DNA of 64,000 nt from Siderastrea siderea (GCA_964030785.1 OZ034979.1:37188484-37252483), one strand, 5' to 3'. Positions 50,001 through 59,823 are shown, numbered from the stretch's first letter. Made by a program: numbers and translations. The notes: generated from the letters alone by a model not told the origin.

Positions 50001-53000
50001 CATATGTGCAATACTCCCATACCTGATCACGTTGCATCAAGGTGCAGACAGACCGAAGAGCACTTTGGGAATGGGGCTAATCTCACTCTCAGGAGCACAC
50101 AAGTTCAATCAAAACAACACCAAACCTCCAGATTTTGCTTAACAAGTATTATAAAAAAGTCGATAAAACATATTACAGGAAAGCAGTGTACCGTAGCTTT
50201 CATTTAATGATCAGCATCAAATTTCTCCTTACTATATCAATTCATTAGAACACATTAAGGTCATTAGAATTGGGGAAATGATCACCAAAGATGAATTGTC
50301 TTGATGTCTTAACATGTTCTCCCAATTAGTAATCAATGAAATGTATGGAGACCAGTAAGGAGAATTTGAATAGCGATGCTGGGGTTTAAAGGGCTCAAAG
50401 TATTTCATCCACAGACTCAAGAGTTAGAAACGCAATCAACAGTTTTTCTCACCTTTTTCTTTTATCGTTTTCTGCTTTTTAACATCAATCGAGTAGTTTA
50501 ACGATAGACAAGCGATACTGATCCTTTCACGTGTTCGACAGGGTGGAAGCTAAAGTAAAAAGCAAATGCAAAAATCAGTTAAGACGAAAAAGAACAAAAA
50601 AGGTTTGAATATCACTCGGCGTAATAATTTCTTAATACCAATATAATGTGTGAGATTATAGGGTCTTGCAAAAACCGAGCCACCCAGTGTACCGATGTTG
50701 TCCAACCACAGTGCTATTAACGACGGTGCCTTCTTTTGTCACTGCCCATACGTTCTGCGCATCTCGGGATATTCTGGTTTCTTGAGGAATTCGCCCCCTA
50801 ATACAATAATTGGGTTTAATTTGGAAAGAAATTGCCATACATTATTTGTATTTTAACGCTTTTTTAGAATTATGTTCGCTTAATTATTTTTGAAAAATGC
50901 GTAATTACCCAGATTTTTCTTTTTGGATTCCAATAACCCTTGCTAAGATCTACTTTCCCCCCTTAGTCATAACTTTTGCAACAATACATCTCTATTAGGA
51001 GGCACCGTCCTTAATGAATTAAATAAGAAGACTGCTATTCTAGCAAGTGTGCATTACAGGAAGATTTGTTCGTCATAGTCGTCAATCATCGTCGTTGTCG
51101 TCGTTCTGTCGTCTTTGTGGTCGTTTGTTCATCATCGTCATCGTTCGTTCGTCCGTCTTAGTCGCTCCCCATCTTTGTTTCAGAATAAAGAAGGAGGGTG
51201 CCTTGCTTTACTCTGTCACAAATATGCTCCCGTTTTCCTAGATAAATTCATGATGGAGGCTGGAGCTGCAGTCTGTACTATGGCTTTTACAACAAAATAA
51301 TTCAGGTAATGAATTTAATCACCTCTTTTTTTAACGGAGAATCTTCACCCTCGTTCAGGAACTGCCTTTGTTTCCATTTCAAGTAGTAGTGGTACAATAA
51401 AAATGTGGCCTCTAACCCAAAGCTTACAACGGTGATTACCAATGACAATACAAGAATGATCGTTTGAACTGATTGCTTCCAGATGGCGCCTGGATCAACA
51501 AATAGTAATTTAGCAGGACATGTTGGGTTGCACTGAGCACCGAGACAACTGTCAATCATTGACATTGGAGAACCACGTGACTGAACCCATGTTGTTATAA
51601 AATCCTTTATGCTGCTACTGTTAACCTCGGTCTGGATCTTTGTTGATTCCCATGTTCCGCTTTGTATTTTATGGCTGTGAAAGGAATAAAATGATATTGC
51701 CTTTTAAGCGTCTTACATTAATTTGTATCGAGACATATTCCAACAATACCAGCTGTCTTTAACACGATCTCTGCTTGAGTTGCAATTAATTGAAGTGGGC
51801 GAAAATAATGTCGTTTTAACTTTTGAGTCGTCTAAGTAATATTTAAAATAAAGCTAGGTAGTACTTTCAAGTGCTAATGTTTTTATACTGTATAAGGTGG
51901 TACTTACTTTAAAGTCTGTGGATGAAATCTTGAAATCTTGAAAGCATAAACTAAGGTTTTTCATATAGTGTTCAAGTATGTGACAGCAGATCTAACAGTG
52001 AACTAAATTTATTTAGTTAAACATTGATGTATTTATTTAAAAATGTGATCTGATCATTCAAATGAAAGCTACTGAGCAGTAATCAGTTTCCTGTAGTGCT
52101 GTTTATTATGTTGTATAAGGTGGTTCTGGATTTATTTTGAGTTTGTGGACAAAATCCTGAAGTGCGAGTTCAAACGAAAAGCAATGAGCAGTTCATTGCT
52201 GTGGTACTCTTTGTTATCAGGCCGTTCAAGATGAAGATGGTTCTACCTTTTCAGTCTTTGGATAAAATTAATAAACTGTTACCCTTCAAGTGAAAGCTAT
52301 TGAGCAGTAAGTGGCTGTGGTACTGTTTAGGTCACGCTATAATCAAAATATTTCGTCTCGCTCTTCGTCACGCAGGCTAGAACAGGTGGTTGACCGAGAA
52401 AAGAGCGATAAGAAAGGGGTGAATAACATCAAGGATTCTTATTACCATGGGGAGAAGGGTGCGGAGTTTGTGTAGAAGGGAATGGCAGCAAACACGTCAA
52501 AAGTACAATAAGTAACCACCTTCAAAAATTTACATCACTTTAGCTCGTATCTTGAGTGACAGTAATACATTTTGCACTCTGAAGGTAGGGAGAACAACGG
52601 TCGGGTTTAACGCCCCTGGGGCTTTTCTTGTTAACAAAAAATCCTGGCTTGAAAAAGGAAGGAAAATTTCCAGTTAAAAATAAATCAACACAAGTGCGGA
52701 CGTTTTAGTTTTCTATCGAAGAAAGCTGCATTGAAAATTCCATTTATTATAAGACCATACGGCCCCTCTGACGTATTTCCATAGAAAAGGCATTGGTGAG
52801 CTTACGTGCATATGTAGGGGAGGACGGGACAAAAGACACCCACGTCTGAGCCGCTAAACATCCACCATAAGAACGTACAGCACGTGATAAAAATGCCACG
52901 CAAGACTAAAGATGACAGTGCAATATGCAGTTTTGGGTGAGTGGGCAAAAAACTTAACGTTTCTATGTAAAGAGGTGTGCAGCCGCTGTTGTCTGAAGAT

Positions 53001-54998
53001 GTCAGTACAATATTCAATTTTGAGTGCGTGGCAAAAAAACCTGATGTCTCTAGCTAAACTTGCAGAGCTGTTTCCATTCCGACGGACACTGCTATTACGC
53101 AAGCAATTTTTTTTATCCCGCAAGGAAATGCAATAAGATAATAATCGTTTTAGCGACCTCCATCCTACAAACGATAAGCTTAAGCTTATATACAGTACAG
53201 TGGAATATCGAACATAAAAAGTACTCTGTGGGTTACATTAAGCAGTTGCTTCTGTCTCGTCGCCAAACAAAATGGATTGGATAACTTTATTTAAACACAG
53301 TAAATTCATCAACACAAAATAAAATTGACAAATTTCTATCCTCTATCGAAAAATTCGCTCCCTCTTAGGTTAAAAATTAACTGCAAAAAACTGCTTTACA
53401 CGAATGCCGTGCCTGCCATTGTAAGAGGTTACACTGTCAAGAGAAAAAACACCCTATTTGGACGCCAGAGTCTTAAACAAACCCCCCGCCCCCCTCACCC
53501 CCTCTGTCTCTTGTCGATTTATTGGTCAGTCTGGAGAACGCAGAACAAATATACCGAAACCGGGGAAAAAGTGATGTTTTTAACAGTTACCGATGCAAAC
53601 CAAGTCTCAGTCCGGCAGTTTACAGAGGAAACGTTGGACATAAATATGTCCCAGGGGTAAAGATCAGTTAAGCGTCGTAAAAAGCGCCATAAATGAGACG
53701 GTGGTATACGTACAGTTAATGGGTTAAGAAAATTTTGGATAACTCTGTATGATTTGAAAAAGTCACTTCAGCAAGCATGCTTCATCTTTAGGCAAGCTTC
53801 AGTAACAAGATCTTTAAACAACAGCAATAACAAACATGACAATTCATTTTGGAAATTAAGTGACTAACCTGAGCTTTCCCGTGCCAAGACCAAATTCTGC
53901 TGAAGGTGGAAACATCCCTTCTTCACCCCACAAACTTGATGTGCTAAGATAGATGTGCTGGAAACACGCGGGCACAAAGACACTCAAGTTAGAAGCTTCG
54001 CTTTCGGAAGTTGTGAGAGATTCATTCATTGCTCCGCCATACATGTTAACAAGCGTAACGTAATCGGCAGTTTTGTCGTTTTCTGACTTTCCTTTTTCCT
54101 CTAGCTTTCCAAAAAGGTCTTCAAGAATGAATATATCGTACATGCTAGAGATAAGCAGCAACGGGACGCTTGAGGGATAGTACCTGCGCGCAATCATGCA
54201 TGACGCCGAGGGACAGCAAGTGTAGCCAAGCGACTTGTCCTGACAAGCAATCAATGAAATGTTAGCAAGAGACGTAAACCTCGGCTTGATTCTAGCCTCT
54301 AAGGTGTCTTGAAAGTCAATAAACCACCCCGAATCTACGATAGATTTCAATGTAGCGTTTAAACCTCGAGATTTGATGACGTGGTTCAAGACCCAATCTG
54401 CATGGTTTAAAACACCTATTCCTCCAGCGCTACTTCCAGACAAAACGATTTCCTCAGCTTTGCTCAAGTTATATCGCTGCAACAGATCTTGAAAAACGGA
54501 ACGGAAAATAGTGTGTCCTCTAAAACTGAAGTTATCTACGGACGAATCGTTGACGAAGTGGATCGGTTTTTGCGGATTTGTTTTTAATCCAAGCCACAAG
54601 TCACTGCTGCAGTAGGGCACAAGAACATGAGTGTAATCATAGAAAGTCGGGTTTTCACTTTTTGATGCAGACAGTAAATCTCTGCCGGTCACTTTATCTG
54701 GCAGCAAAGTTGATGTCATCAACACCGTGGAGTTCTCGTTCAAGTAACGCTTATTGCATTCTTCAAACGAAGCACAAAATCCGCCGCTTTCGAAGAACAC
54801 GATCCATTTGTTACTTGATTGCGGTCCAATGTAGAACGTAGCTCTGGAATTGTCATTGCAAACCGCCTCCGTATCACTCGCGTATTTTTTCCATAGGATA
54901 TCTGGTGTTGTTGCACCGAAGATACCTCGAAGACAGAAAAATCCTACAATCAAGGTTGTAACGTTCCAAGTAATCATGATGTTTGCTACCTCTGGCAT
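31437..54998 (-). CDS. Gene B: Notum/PAE-like esterase fused to ABCG half-transporter (16 exons, 1565 aa)
   Basis: Exons in transcript order: 54998-53869, 51674-51323, 50549-50453, 45438-44924, 44618-44415, 40705-40564, 40374-40229, 39600-39477, 39135-38973, 38278-38157, 37435-37308, 35641-35516, 34389-34193, 33557-33374, 32972-32884 and 32415-31437 (stop TGA). Total 4698 nt, divisible by three. Most exons have exactly the lengths of those in gene A (352, 204, 146, 124, 122, 128, 126, 197, 184 and 89 nt). Differences: exon 6 here (142 nt) equals A exons 6+7 (69+73); the linker exon, connecting-helix exon and tail differ. Architecture as in gene A, with all esterase and ATPase motifs intact. 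A downstream start is possible at Met8 (MITWN), which would give a cleaner signal peptide. Tail-to-tail with A, consistent with inverted duplication. Confidence 0.88.
32884..39135 (-). CDS. Gene B exons 9-15: ABCG six-helix membrane domain
   Basis: Connecting helix [20 protein letters not shown], then six hydrophobic segments matching those of gene A (for example [54 protein letters not shown]). The extracellular loop keeps [10 protein letters not shown] and the cysteine pair [11 protein letters not shown]. Donor of exon 9 is read as CG|GTCAG (38973/38972); this gives the same phase 2 as gene A. Intron 11 holds a 1.5-kb GGAA-type satellite. Confidence 0.9.
33058..33300. repeat. (GGA)n-rich microsatellite, gene B intron 15
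   Basis: Imperfect GGAGGA/GAGGAA tract. The Arg- and Leu-rich ORFs across it are repeat translations. Confidence 0.95.
34862..35096 (-). repeat. tRNA-derived SINE, full length, gene B intron 13
   Basis: On the minus strand the head GGGATGGCGTAGTGGTGAGA, then GCGCTCGCC, is A-box-like and is followed by GGTTCTACTC. The body matches 14304-14478 on the plus strand. The ORFs in it are not genes. Confidence 0.8.
35720..37260. repeat. GGAA/GGGA satellite, ~1.5 kb, gene B intron 11
   Basis: Pure purine tract of GGAAGGAAGGAA blocks separated by AAAAGAAGGGAGGGAGGGAG-type variants, giving a loose higher-order pattern. The 549- and 446-aa Pro/Ser/Phe/Leu ORFs on the minus strand are translations of it. 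Confidence 0.97.
37551..37775 (-). other. Unassigned 74-codon ORF in gene B intron 10
   Basis: An open frame with normal residue composition (for example [20 protein letters not shown]) opens in the intron before exon 11 of gene B. No splice pair fits it to the gene and I recognise no family. It may be a fragment of a decayed element or chance. Confidence 0.25.
38008..38050. repeat. (TTA)n microsatellite, gene B intron 10
   Basis: Uninterrupted ATT/TTA triplets; the poly-Asn of the crossing ORF comes from it. Confidence 0.95.
39477..50549 (-). CDS. Gene B exons 3-8: ABCG-type nucleotide-binding domain
   Basis: Exon 3 ([23 protein letters not shown]) is a close match to exon 3 of A, at the same phase. 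The linker exon (45438-44924) is Glu-rich and unlike that of A until [23 protein letters not shown]; after that come Walker A GPSGCGKT (675-682), Q-loop YVLQ, LSGGQ (785-789), Walker B VLFLDEP (Asp809, Glu810) and TIHQP (His842). Signature and Walker B are in one exon, against two in gene A. Intron 3 (50452-45439) carries two hairpin-bearing satellite arrays, and intron 5 (44414-40706) carries a Kolobok-like element and tRNA-like SINEs. Confidence 0.92.
39697..39900. mobile_element. MITE related to 21053-21268, gene B intron 8
   Basis: GGCGTGCGTTTCTCGAAAGT begins it; CAAAAGGCGC near 39890 is a worn right end. The interior (TTGTAAACAAA, GTTTCTAA, CATGTTGAAAT) matches the copy in gene A intron 13. 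Confidence 0.6.
40799..41560. repeat. Head-to-head pair of tRNA-like SINEs, gene B intron 5
   Basis: A (TCAA)n tract at 40799 is followed by a minus-strand copy with a tRNA-like head at 41046-41116, a truncated body, and a plus-strand copy with a head at 41367-41437. Each 71-nt head folds as a cloverleaf in outline: acceptor GGCTTGT/GCAAGCC, D-arm TAGCTCAATTGGTTAGAGC and T-loop GGTTCGAAT. The anticodon loop of the plus copy is CCGGTAT, implying GGT (Thr) but with C instead of U33. Treated as SINE, not a working tRNA gene. Confidence 0.8.
41866..42030 (+). CDS. Short acidic ORF inside the Kolobok-like element
   Basis: 54 codons, [20 protein letters not shown] onward, rich in Glu and Ser, stop at 42028-42030. 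It contains GAT|GTAAGA at 41991, a good donor, so it may be the first exon of a longer spliced protein whose rest is lost. Family not recognised. Confidence 0.45.
   Translation: MPPVDCETSEEYFYDSEQSLASEVSEDSFNSANEEFFLPYDVRTDVRRFQLISL
43278..43577 (-). CDS. THAP zinc-finger domain ORF of the transposon
   Basis: The THAP domain is a C2CH zinc finger that binds transposon ends or promoters. Here [10 protein letters not shown] gives the Cys pair, [12 protein letters not shown] follows, then the invariant Trp in KWIMFV, Cys-x2-His in GCSDHF, and a terminal [10 protein letters not shown] like the AVPTIF box. About 90 residues, then KKERS-like basic residues and a stop. No transposase domain follows, so the protein would be a lone DNA-binding domain. 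An in-frame upstream extension to 43751 exists, but Met59 of it fits the THAP start best. Confidence 0.7.
   Translation of the reverse strand: MKGIICVVQCYNNKSNHRAGISLHQSLASGPAMEKWIMFVLTHSANFNPRGIFVGCSDHFTDECFQRAVHVEGSQRSIIPLFISTIRKERSGKNETKGT
46400..47383. repeat. 55-bp hairpin satellite, array 1 (about 18 units)
   Basis: Each unit has CTCGCCG, an 8-base loop (ATGTACAA) and CGGCGAG, a perfect 7-bp hairpin, followed by a ~33-bp spacer with TATATGCGTCTGTATATAAC. Spacing is 55 bp (46411, 46466, 46521). A five-unit higher-order repeat of 274 bp is visible (GGTGCTCTGT at 46601 and 46875). The [12 protein letters not shown] ORFs are translations of it. In gene B intron 3. Confidence 0.95.
47384..47626. 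mobile_element. MITE inserted in the satellite array
   Basis: CTATTTCAA ... GACCGCAAAGCATCATG on the left matches, inverted, CATGATGCTTTGCGGTC ... TTGAAATAG on the right. It splits array 1 from three further units at 47636-47800. Confidence 0.8.
47636..47800. repeat. 55-bp hairpin satellite, three units right of the MITE
   Basis: Same unit as 46400-47383 (CTCGCCG...CGGCGAG), so the array predates the MITE insertion. Confidence 0.9.
47814..49039. other. Unique core between the two hairpin arrays, bounded by 39-bp direct repeats
   Basis: GTAGGAGTCGTGCAGGCCTT plus CCCACCC and TTTATATCT occurs at 47841-47879 and again at 49001-49039 with one difference. The left copy is also part of a palindrome (AGGCCTGCACGA/TCGTGCAGGCCT, 47814-47857). 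The ~1.1 kb between has no long ORF; the short open frames (for example 47850-48092, 48145-48399) are not recognisable. Confidence 0.6.
49060..49835. repeat. 55-bp hairpin satellite, array 2 (about 14 units)
   Basis: Units have TCGCCG, ATGATCAA and CGGCGA, then GATATTGAGTCCTTCATTAT and ACAGACGGTTTCACT, spaced 55 bp (49081, 49136, 49191). The hairpin stem is the same as in array 1 but the loop and spacer differ. Confidence 0.95.
50721..51010. mobile_element. TTAA-flanked MITE in gene B intron 2
   Basis: CGACGGTGCCTTC at the left and AGGAGGCACCGTCC at the right, bounded by TTAA at 50717-50720 and 51011-51014. Same family as 15354-15719. It accounts for much of the 773-bp intron. Confidence 0.85.
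51051..51180. repeat. Degenerate (TCG)n / GTCGT tract
   Basis: Repeated CGTCGT, CATCGTC and TCGTTCG stretches in gene B intron 2. No coding value. Confidence 0.7.
51323..54998 (-). CDS. Gene B exons 1-2: Notum/PAE-like domain plus membrane anchor
   Basis: Signal peptide (hydrophobic [14 protein letters not shown], 14-27), WIVFFESGG (65-73), nucleophile elbow SGSSAGG (Ser190), Asp288 in SMYDIF and His348 in PACFQH form the likely catalytic set. Exon 2 adds [14 protein letters not shown], the Notum-type C-terminal cysteine motif, then a membrane helix ([19 protein letters not shown]) and basic KWKQRQ. The protein is very similar to gene A through GTGKxR and DSC...HCNPTCP. If intron 1 is retained the frame ends after three more codons (LVT stop). 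No close match to the flanking coiled-coil gene or any other neighbour. Confidence 0.88.
51880..52340. repeat. ~112-bp dispersed repeat, about four units, gene B intron 1
   Basis: Units carry GTCTGTGGATGAAATC, CATTCAAATGAAAGCTACTG, GAGCAGTA and TGTATAAGGTGGTTC. The same unit is found inverted at 58380-58740 and 61678-61960. Confidence 0.75.
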
Positions 54999-56445
54999 TG
55001 CCTGATTGACTAAAAGTGTATGCTACTGCATCACGGTTTCACTGAAATTGTTTGACCGGACATGACGTTAAGTGACCACCAGAACGACCTTCGTTTACTA
55101 ACACTGTTTAAATTTGTGGTTCGCCCGCCGTGCTGCGTGATCGAGACATGATAACGTTCACACTCGCAAAAGGTTTCGTGAAATTTTCTAACCGTGAAAA
55201 GAAAGGAAAATTAATTACACTGAAGATCGTGATTATGGCACTTCCGTTCTAACAATAACCCCAATATAATCTACATAATGCGAGATGTTCCATTGCTTAG
55301 ATTGAATTTTCTTGTATCTCCTGTCTCGTTTGTTCAAAATAACAAACAAAGCAGACGAGAAACTTAAAAATACAAGCCTTAAACCACTTCTTTCCGTCTT
55401 ATTGCGGGGCAACGATGACAATTAAGAAGTTGAATAATATAGCTAAAACGGTAAATTAAAGTAAATATGTTATTTTTGCTCTTGAAGCTTGTCCCAACTA
55501 ATATTTGGGCTGTTGGAAACAGCAGCGCTGTTTCAGGGAACCCGATAGGCTTATCTTTTTTGCGCGAATTTTTTACACAAGTCTGAATTTACCATTCCTT
55601 CACATTATTTAACGCATTTGTTGATAGCTTTATGTTTTGAATGCGTCCGTGGACAAAATTTTATACTATGACCATATTGAAGAGAATAAAAATACAAAAA
55701 CCGTTCTTTGGCCATGAAAACAAGAGCTTGATCTGACGACGGATAATTGATAAAACGAGGGTTAATCTAATATTAAAGTAGAAATGTGTGAAGAGCAATT
55801 ACAAAATGATAAAATTGCAAAAGAATAAAAAATTAACTTGAAGAATGTTTGTCAAAAAGAAAGCTACCCTCCAATATTTTTGAAGACGGCGAGCAGTCGT
55901 CCAAGAGACTGCTCTCAGTCTAATATTTTTGCATAAAGAAGAGAACTTAAAAAGGTACTGAGCAGTTCACCCTCAAGGTGATATTTCTGAATGTTTTTAA
56001 CCATTTTACTGCGCGAATTCGAAAACTGTTACACTTTTATCAAACTTTTAAATTACTATAGATAAAATAGAACTTCCAGTTATTTACGAAAAATAGCGAA
56101 GTGCCTTCGTGTCACTGTCCTTTTGTTTATAGTTCCTGCGGCTTGAGCTCACTCATCTGTAACCTGTGATGAGGCACGTACGCGTGACGTCATTGCCGCT
56201 ATTTGGGTGGTCATAAACAAAAGGATTCTCATCAGCTCCTTTTGTTAGTACGATCAACATGGCCTCCACGCCATTGTATTTTTGACCTCAGTAGGGATTG
56301 ATTGCAAACGTCCTAGTACACATCAAAGTCAATTCTCACAGTTAAATATGACTTTAAATACTAAGACTTTCTTTCCAATTTCGACTCTTAAAGTGTGGTA
56401 ATAAAAAAAAAATGCAAACAATATTGCTAGCAATGAAGTGCCAGT
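54999..56445. other. Upstream region of gene B
   Basis: No gene or clear repeat seen. It should contain the promoter of gene B. It does not resemble the region upstream of gene A. Confidence 0.4.
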
Positions 56446-57525
56446 AATGAACGCGAGAGAATGTGCTTAATCATCTGTGAATTTTCAGAGGAAACCTGGA
56501 ATCCTGACGAGCACTCAGGCAAAGCCGAGTAAGTTTGGACGATATTTAAGGTGCTTTTTGGAGTAACAGTATCCACGACACGACCAACTAAGTTCTCTTC
56601 CGTGTTACCGTGTAAGCAACACTCGTTTGTAAAAAAAATGGAGCCGAAAAATGTTTGTTCTGTTACGAAACTCGACAGGATGCACGATTTCCATTGCCCT
56701 TGCTTTGTATATTTAAGTGTTTGCTCGAAACAAGTGGTTGCGCAAAGGAGAAAACTGGGGGCGCAGATTGTTGTTCCTTCTATTTCCGAGCTTGTGCACA
56801 CGTGTTTCGGGAGCACAATACTTCCGGAAATAAGCCAGTTCAGTTTGGCTTCACGGAAAAACTCTACTCATGTTCATGTGCGTAAGCGGAAAACTGGGCA
56901 TAAAAATTGGTAAAAGTTTTCGCAACAATTTTTCCTGTTTGCGGGGGCCTTGACGAATGTTGCTCTCGAACTGAGTTATGTATTTTGGAGTGGCTGAATT
57001 CTATCCTGCGGCTCTTAAGAACTGTTTAGTTCTGTAAACTAGCAGCTTTTTTATCCGGGCCCGGGGAATTGTTCCGGCATACTACCGTTACACTGGAACT
57101 GAATAGGTTTGCAGGATTTCCTAACTTAACTAGAGCCTCTGGAAATAGAATTAAACTGCTAGCCAGATCCAATCCATGTCTAGTCTTTGCGTGCATCTGC
57201 TGCAAACTGACCGCCCACGGGCCATGACCTTCCATTTACAAAAGGCCATTGATTTGATGCCACCTTCGACTTTTCGAACTCCCGATTTTTCGAACCAATT
57301 TCCATTTCCCTTGGAGGTTCAAAAAATCGGAATTCCACTGTACCTTTTGTCTTTGTTTTTAAAGAAGGGTTGGTCCATGGTATTGTGATAAATATTGGTT
57401 TAAATTGTTGAAATCAAATAGAAAAATTTACAAACGGAAACATTGTAATCTACAGTCACGTTCGGTCGCTAGTATCAAGTCTTTACGCAGCATACAATTG
57501 TTACTTGGTGAATGATGACGCCAGA
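56446..57525. repeat. ~1.1-kb duplicated segment, copy 1
   Basis: Matches 60269-61677 in order: GAGAATGTGCTTAATCATC, GAAACTCGACAGGATGCACG, GGGCCCGGGGAATT, TTGCAGGATTTCCTAACTTA and ATCAAGTCTTTACGCAGCAT. No ORF is kept intact between the copies, so it looks non-coding. Confidence 0.85.
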
Positions 57526-57576
57526 GGCATCTAGTATGAGGTGGAACGGTTCTACATCTTCACTGAACCTCATTGC

Positions 57577-57782
57577 AAAAGCATCAGATACTTTATGGAA
57601 AACATACACCATAAATACGTTGGCCGTCTGCAGAGATAATTTTAGGGTTACGTTCTCTATATTGGACCGCAATCAAGTAACAAACGGATTGTGCTCTTGG
57701 CCTGGAAAGCAGTGGATATTATGCTTTGAATGGACTGTTACGAGCGGTACATGAACAAGAACTCGACATTGTTGGATATTAA
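57577..57782 (+). pseudogene. Broken third copy of the Notum/PAE-like exon 1
   Basis: GATACTTTATGGAAAACATA reads DTLWKTY..., matching DILWKKY of gene B; CTGCAGAGATAATTTTAGGG reads like CNDNSRA. GGACCGCAATCAAGTAACAA (57664) is identical to gene B at that point but displaced by a small insertion that breaks the frame. GAGCGGTACATGAACAAGAA, then CTCGACATTGTTG, matches [12 protein letters not shown], then a stop follows (TAA near 57780). The segment corresponds to about residues 33-95 of gene B only; nothing of the rest is seen downstream. Plus strand, head-to-head with gene B. Confidence 0.8.
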
Positions 57783-57887
57783 TTTAAAGTGTTGAATTAA
57801 ATTGAAACTAAAAATTTTCAAACGGAAAATTAGTCCTTAGTCAAAACTGACCGCTAAACATTTTATTCATCCAAAGTAATTTATTTA

Positions 57888-58034
57888 CGTTCAAACTGCC
57901 ATGTTGTCAAGACAACTTGCTCCTTTTCCAAGAGACTTCATGAATCGATCACGTCACGTCAGACAACAAAGCGATTTATGCAGTCTCCTTTGGAAGCGGA
58001 GCAAGTTGCCCGTGACAACATAGTAATTTGAACG
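57888..58034. mobile_element. 147-bp fold-back MITE
   Basis: CGTTCAAACTGCCATGTTGT, then CAAGACAACTTGCTCC, on the left pairs with GGAGCAAGTTGCCCGTGACA, then ACATAGTAATTTGAACG, on the right. Confidence 0.8.
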
Positions 58035-58379
58035 TTAGGACTTTGCGACCACACTTCTCTCATGCCTTACTCAACTGAAAATCATAGTCACTGGTCCTTT
58101 CTTTGAAACTTGGAAATGACCTCTTCTTAATTAACGAGGGTGACACCTAACAGTCTTCAGTTTCCTAACAGTGTTTTTCTTTTCCTAGTCTTTTCCTTTC
58201 TTGTTCCAGAGTAGCATCACTCTTTGCCGCAGATTATTGAGAAAAATTGCCCAATGAATCTATCCACGTGACCAACATTAACCCTTAGCTCGGGATTCGT
58301 TTCATTTAAATTTGACAGATGACCCTTGGTCATATTGGCCCATTTCAAACGATCACTTGAATGAATACACTTGAGGAGT

Positions 58380-58740
58380 TATCCACAGACTCAAAGGTCG
58401 GAGCAACTGTATGGAGAAATAAACAATACCACCGGAAAGTATTGCTCAGTAGCTTTCATCTCAATGGTCACACTCGGAGTAGGATTTCATCCACAGACTG
58501 AAAACTCCGAACCACCTTGTCCAGCATAATAAACCGCACCACATGAAAGTACTGCTCAGTAGCTTTCATTTGAATGGTTACACTTTAGGATTTCATCCAC
58601 AGATTTAAAAGTTAGAACCACCTTGTGCAGCATAACAAACAGCACCACAGGAAAGTACTGCTCAATAGCTATCAATTGAATTGTCACACTTTGGGATTTT
58701 ATCCACAGACTCAAATGTTAAAATCACCCACTTGAAATTA
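58380..58740. repeat. ~112-bp dispersed repeat, three units
   Basis: TTTCATCCACAGACTCAAA, GTACTGCTCAGTAGCTTTCA and TTTGAATGGTYACACT recur three times. Inverse orientation to 51880-52340. Confidence 0.8.
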
Positions 58741-58973
58741 TTGCTCATTATTACATGGCTACAATAGTACGCGTGCTCTGATTGGCTGCTGAGCGGGCAA
58801 GATTTTCTTGTAATGACCGGGCATTATGAAAACTTTTCTCGGCGCGAAGGCTCTTTTGAGTTGTGAGTAAAAGCTACGAGCGCTGGCGAAAACAACAAAA
58901 AATTCGGACAAAATATAAGCTATCTTTTCAATAACTGAAAGAAAAATACTAGCATACCGATACTTCTTTAGTA

Positions 58974-59823
58974 TGAGCGACGAAGAGAGCCACAGCGGGA
59001 GCGAGTTTTATTATCCAGCATGCAGAGGAGGAAGAACAGGCCAAAACTGAACAAAACAACATGACCTAGGCTACCCTCACGGAGACGAAAATCTCAGTAA
59101 CAGTCAAGAGGAATTACAAAATTGTTCAAGAACAGAAAAGTGAAAACACTGTGAAAAAACGTCAAGTGATATGAAGTGTTTTTACCGTTTTCTTGGCGAG
59201 ATAAACAAGACAAATTAATGTTCAGATTTTGCTGAACGACACGGCGACCGCCTAGTAAATCCTCAAGTGTGGTACACGAAGGCGCCCCTTGGCAAAAATG
59301 AAAGAGGTAAGTTCTTGAAAACAGCCGCAGATGAAGCCAGTCTACAAAGACAAGGATCAAAAGTCACAAACCACAGGGTCAGGAAGACCAGCATTGGCCA
59401 ATTGCTAGATGCAAATACTCCAGAGACTTTTCTTGCTCAACTTATAAAGCGGTCACAAAAATCTTCAAAGCCTCCAATCATACAAGTAAGCAAATGAGCG
59501 CCATCAGCGACAGATGTCGTATATCTTGAGTGGTTCAAATCAGTCCCAAAATGCCCAGCAGATAACTGCTCCTCCAGCCAGTAATAGTGGCCAGTTAATG
59601 TCAAGTTCCCAGCAATCACACAGCCAGCCTGAGTCTCCAACACACGACAAATTCGCTCGCTGTGAATAATGCAAGCGTTCCAGCAGCTTCAACTGGTGTT
59701 TTTCCTGGAGCGAATATCAGCAGTATCTCTGGATGCCAGTTTCAGATCTTCAGTGGCCCAGTGAACTTGATCCAACAAGGGAAAAAGCGACGTTATGTTA
59801 TTGAGAGCGACGACGAAGATTAA
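58974..59823 (+). pseudogene. Decayed Crypton-type tyrosine recombinase gene
   Basis: Tyrosine recombinases of Crypton elements cut and join DNA. A start MSDEESHSGSEFYYP (58974) goes out of frame within 20 codons. At 59267-59400 the frame WYTKAPLGKNERGKFLKTAA, then DEASLQ and VTNHRVRKTSIGQLL, resembles the part of the recombinase domain holding the NHxxRKT-type motif (recollection of cnidarian family members). The expected GHKN...Y part is replaced by other sequence and stops. At 59658-59820 an open C-terminal piece (SGCQFQIFSGPVNLIQQ, KKRRYVIESDDED, stop) matches the usual end of such proteins. Much of the middle is deleted, so the gene is dead. It lies between the two copies of the duplicated segment. 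Confidence 0.65.

Noticed and set aside
56427..56913. ORFs of about 120-130 aa in the duplicated segment
   Set aside because: The second copy (60269-61677) breaks both frames, and no family is recognisable.
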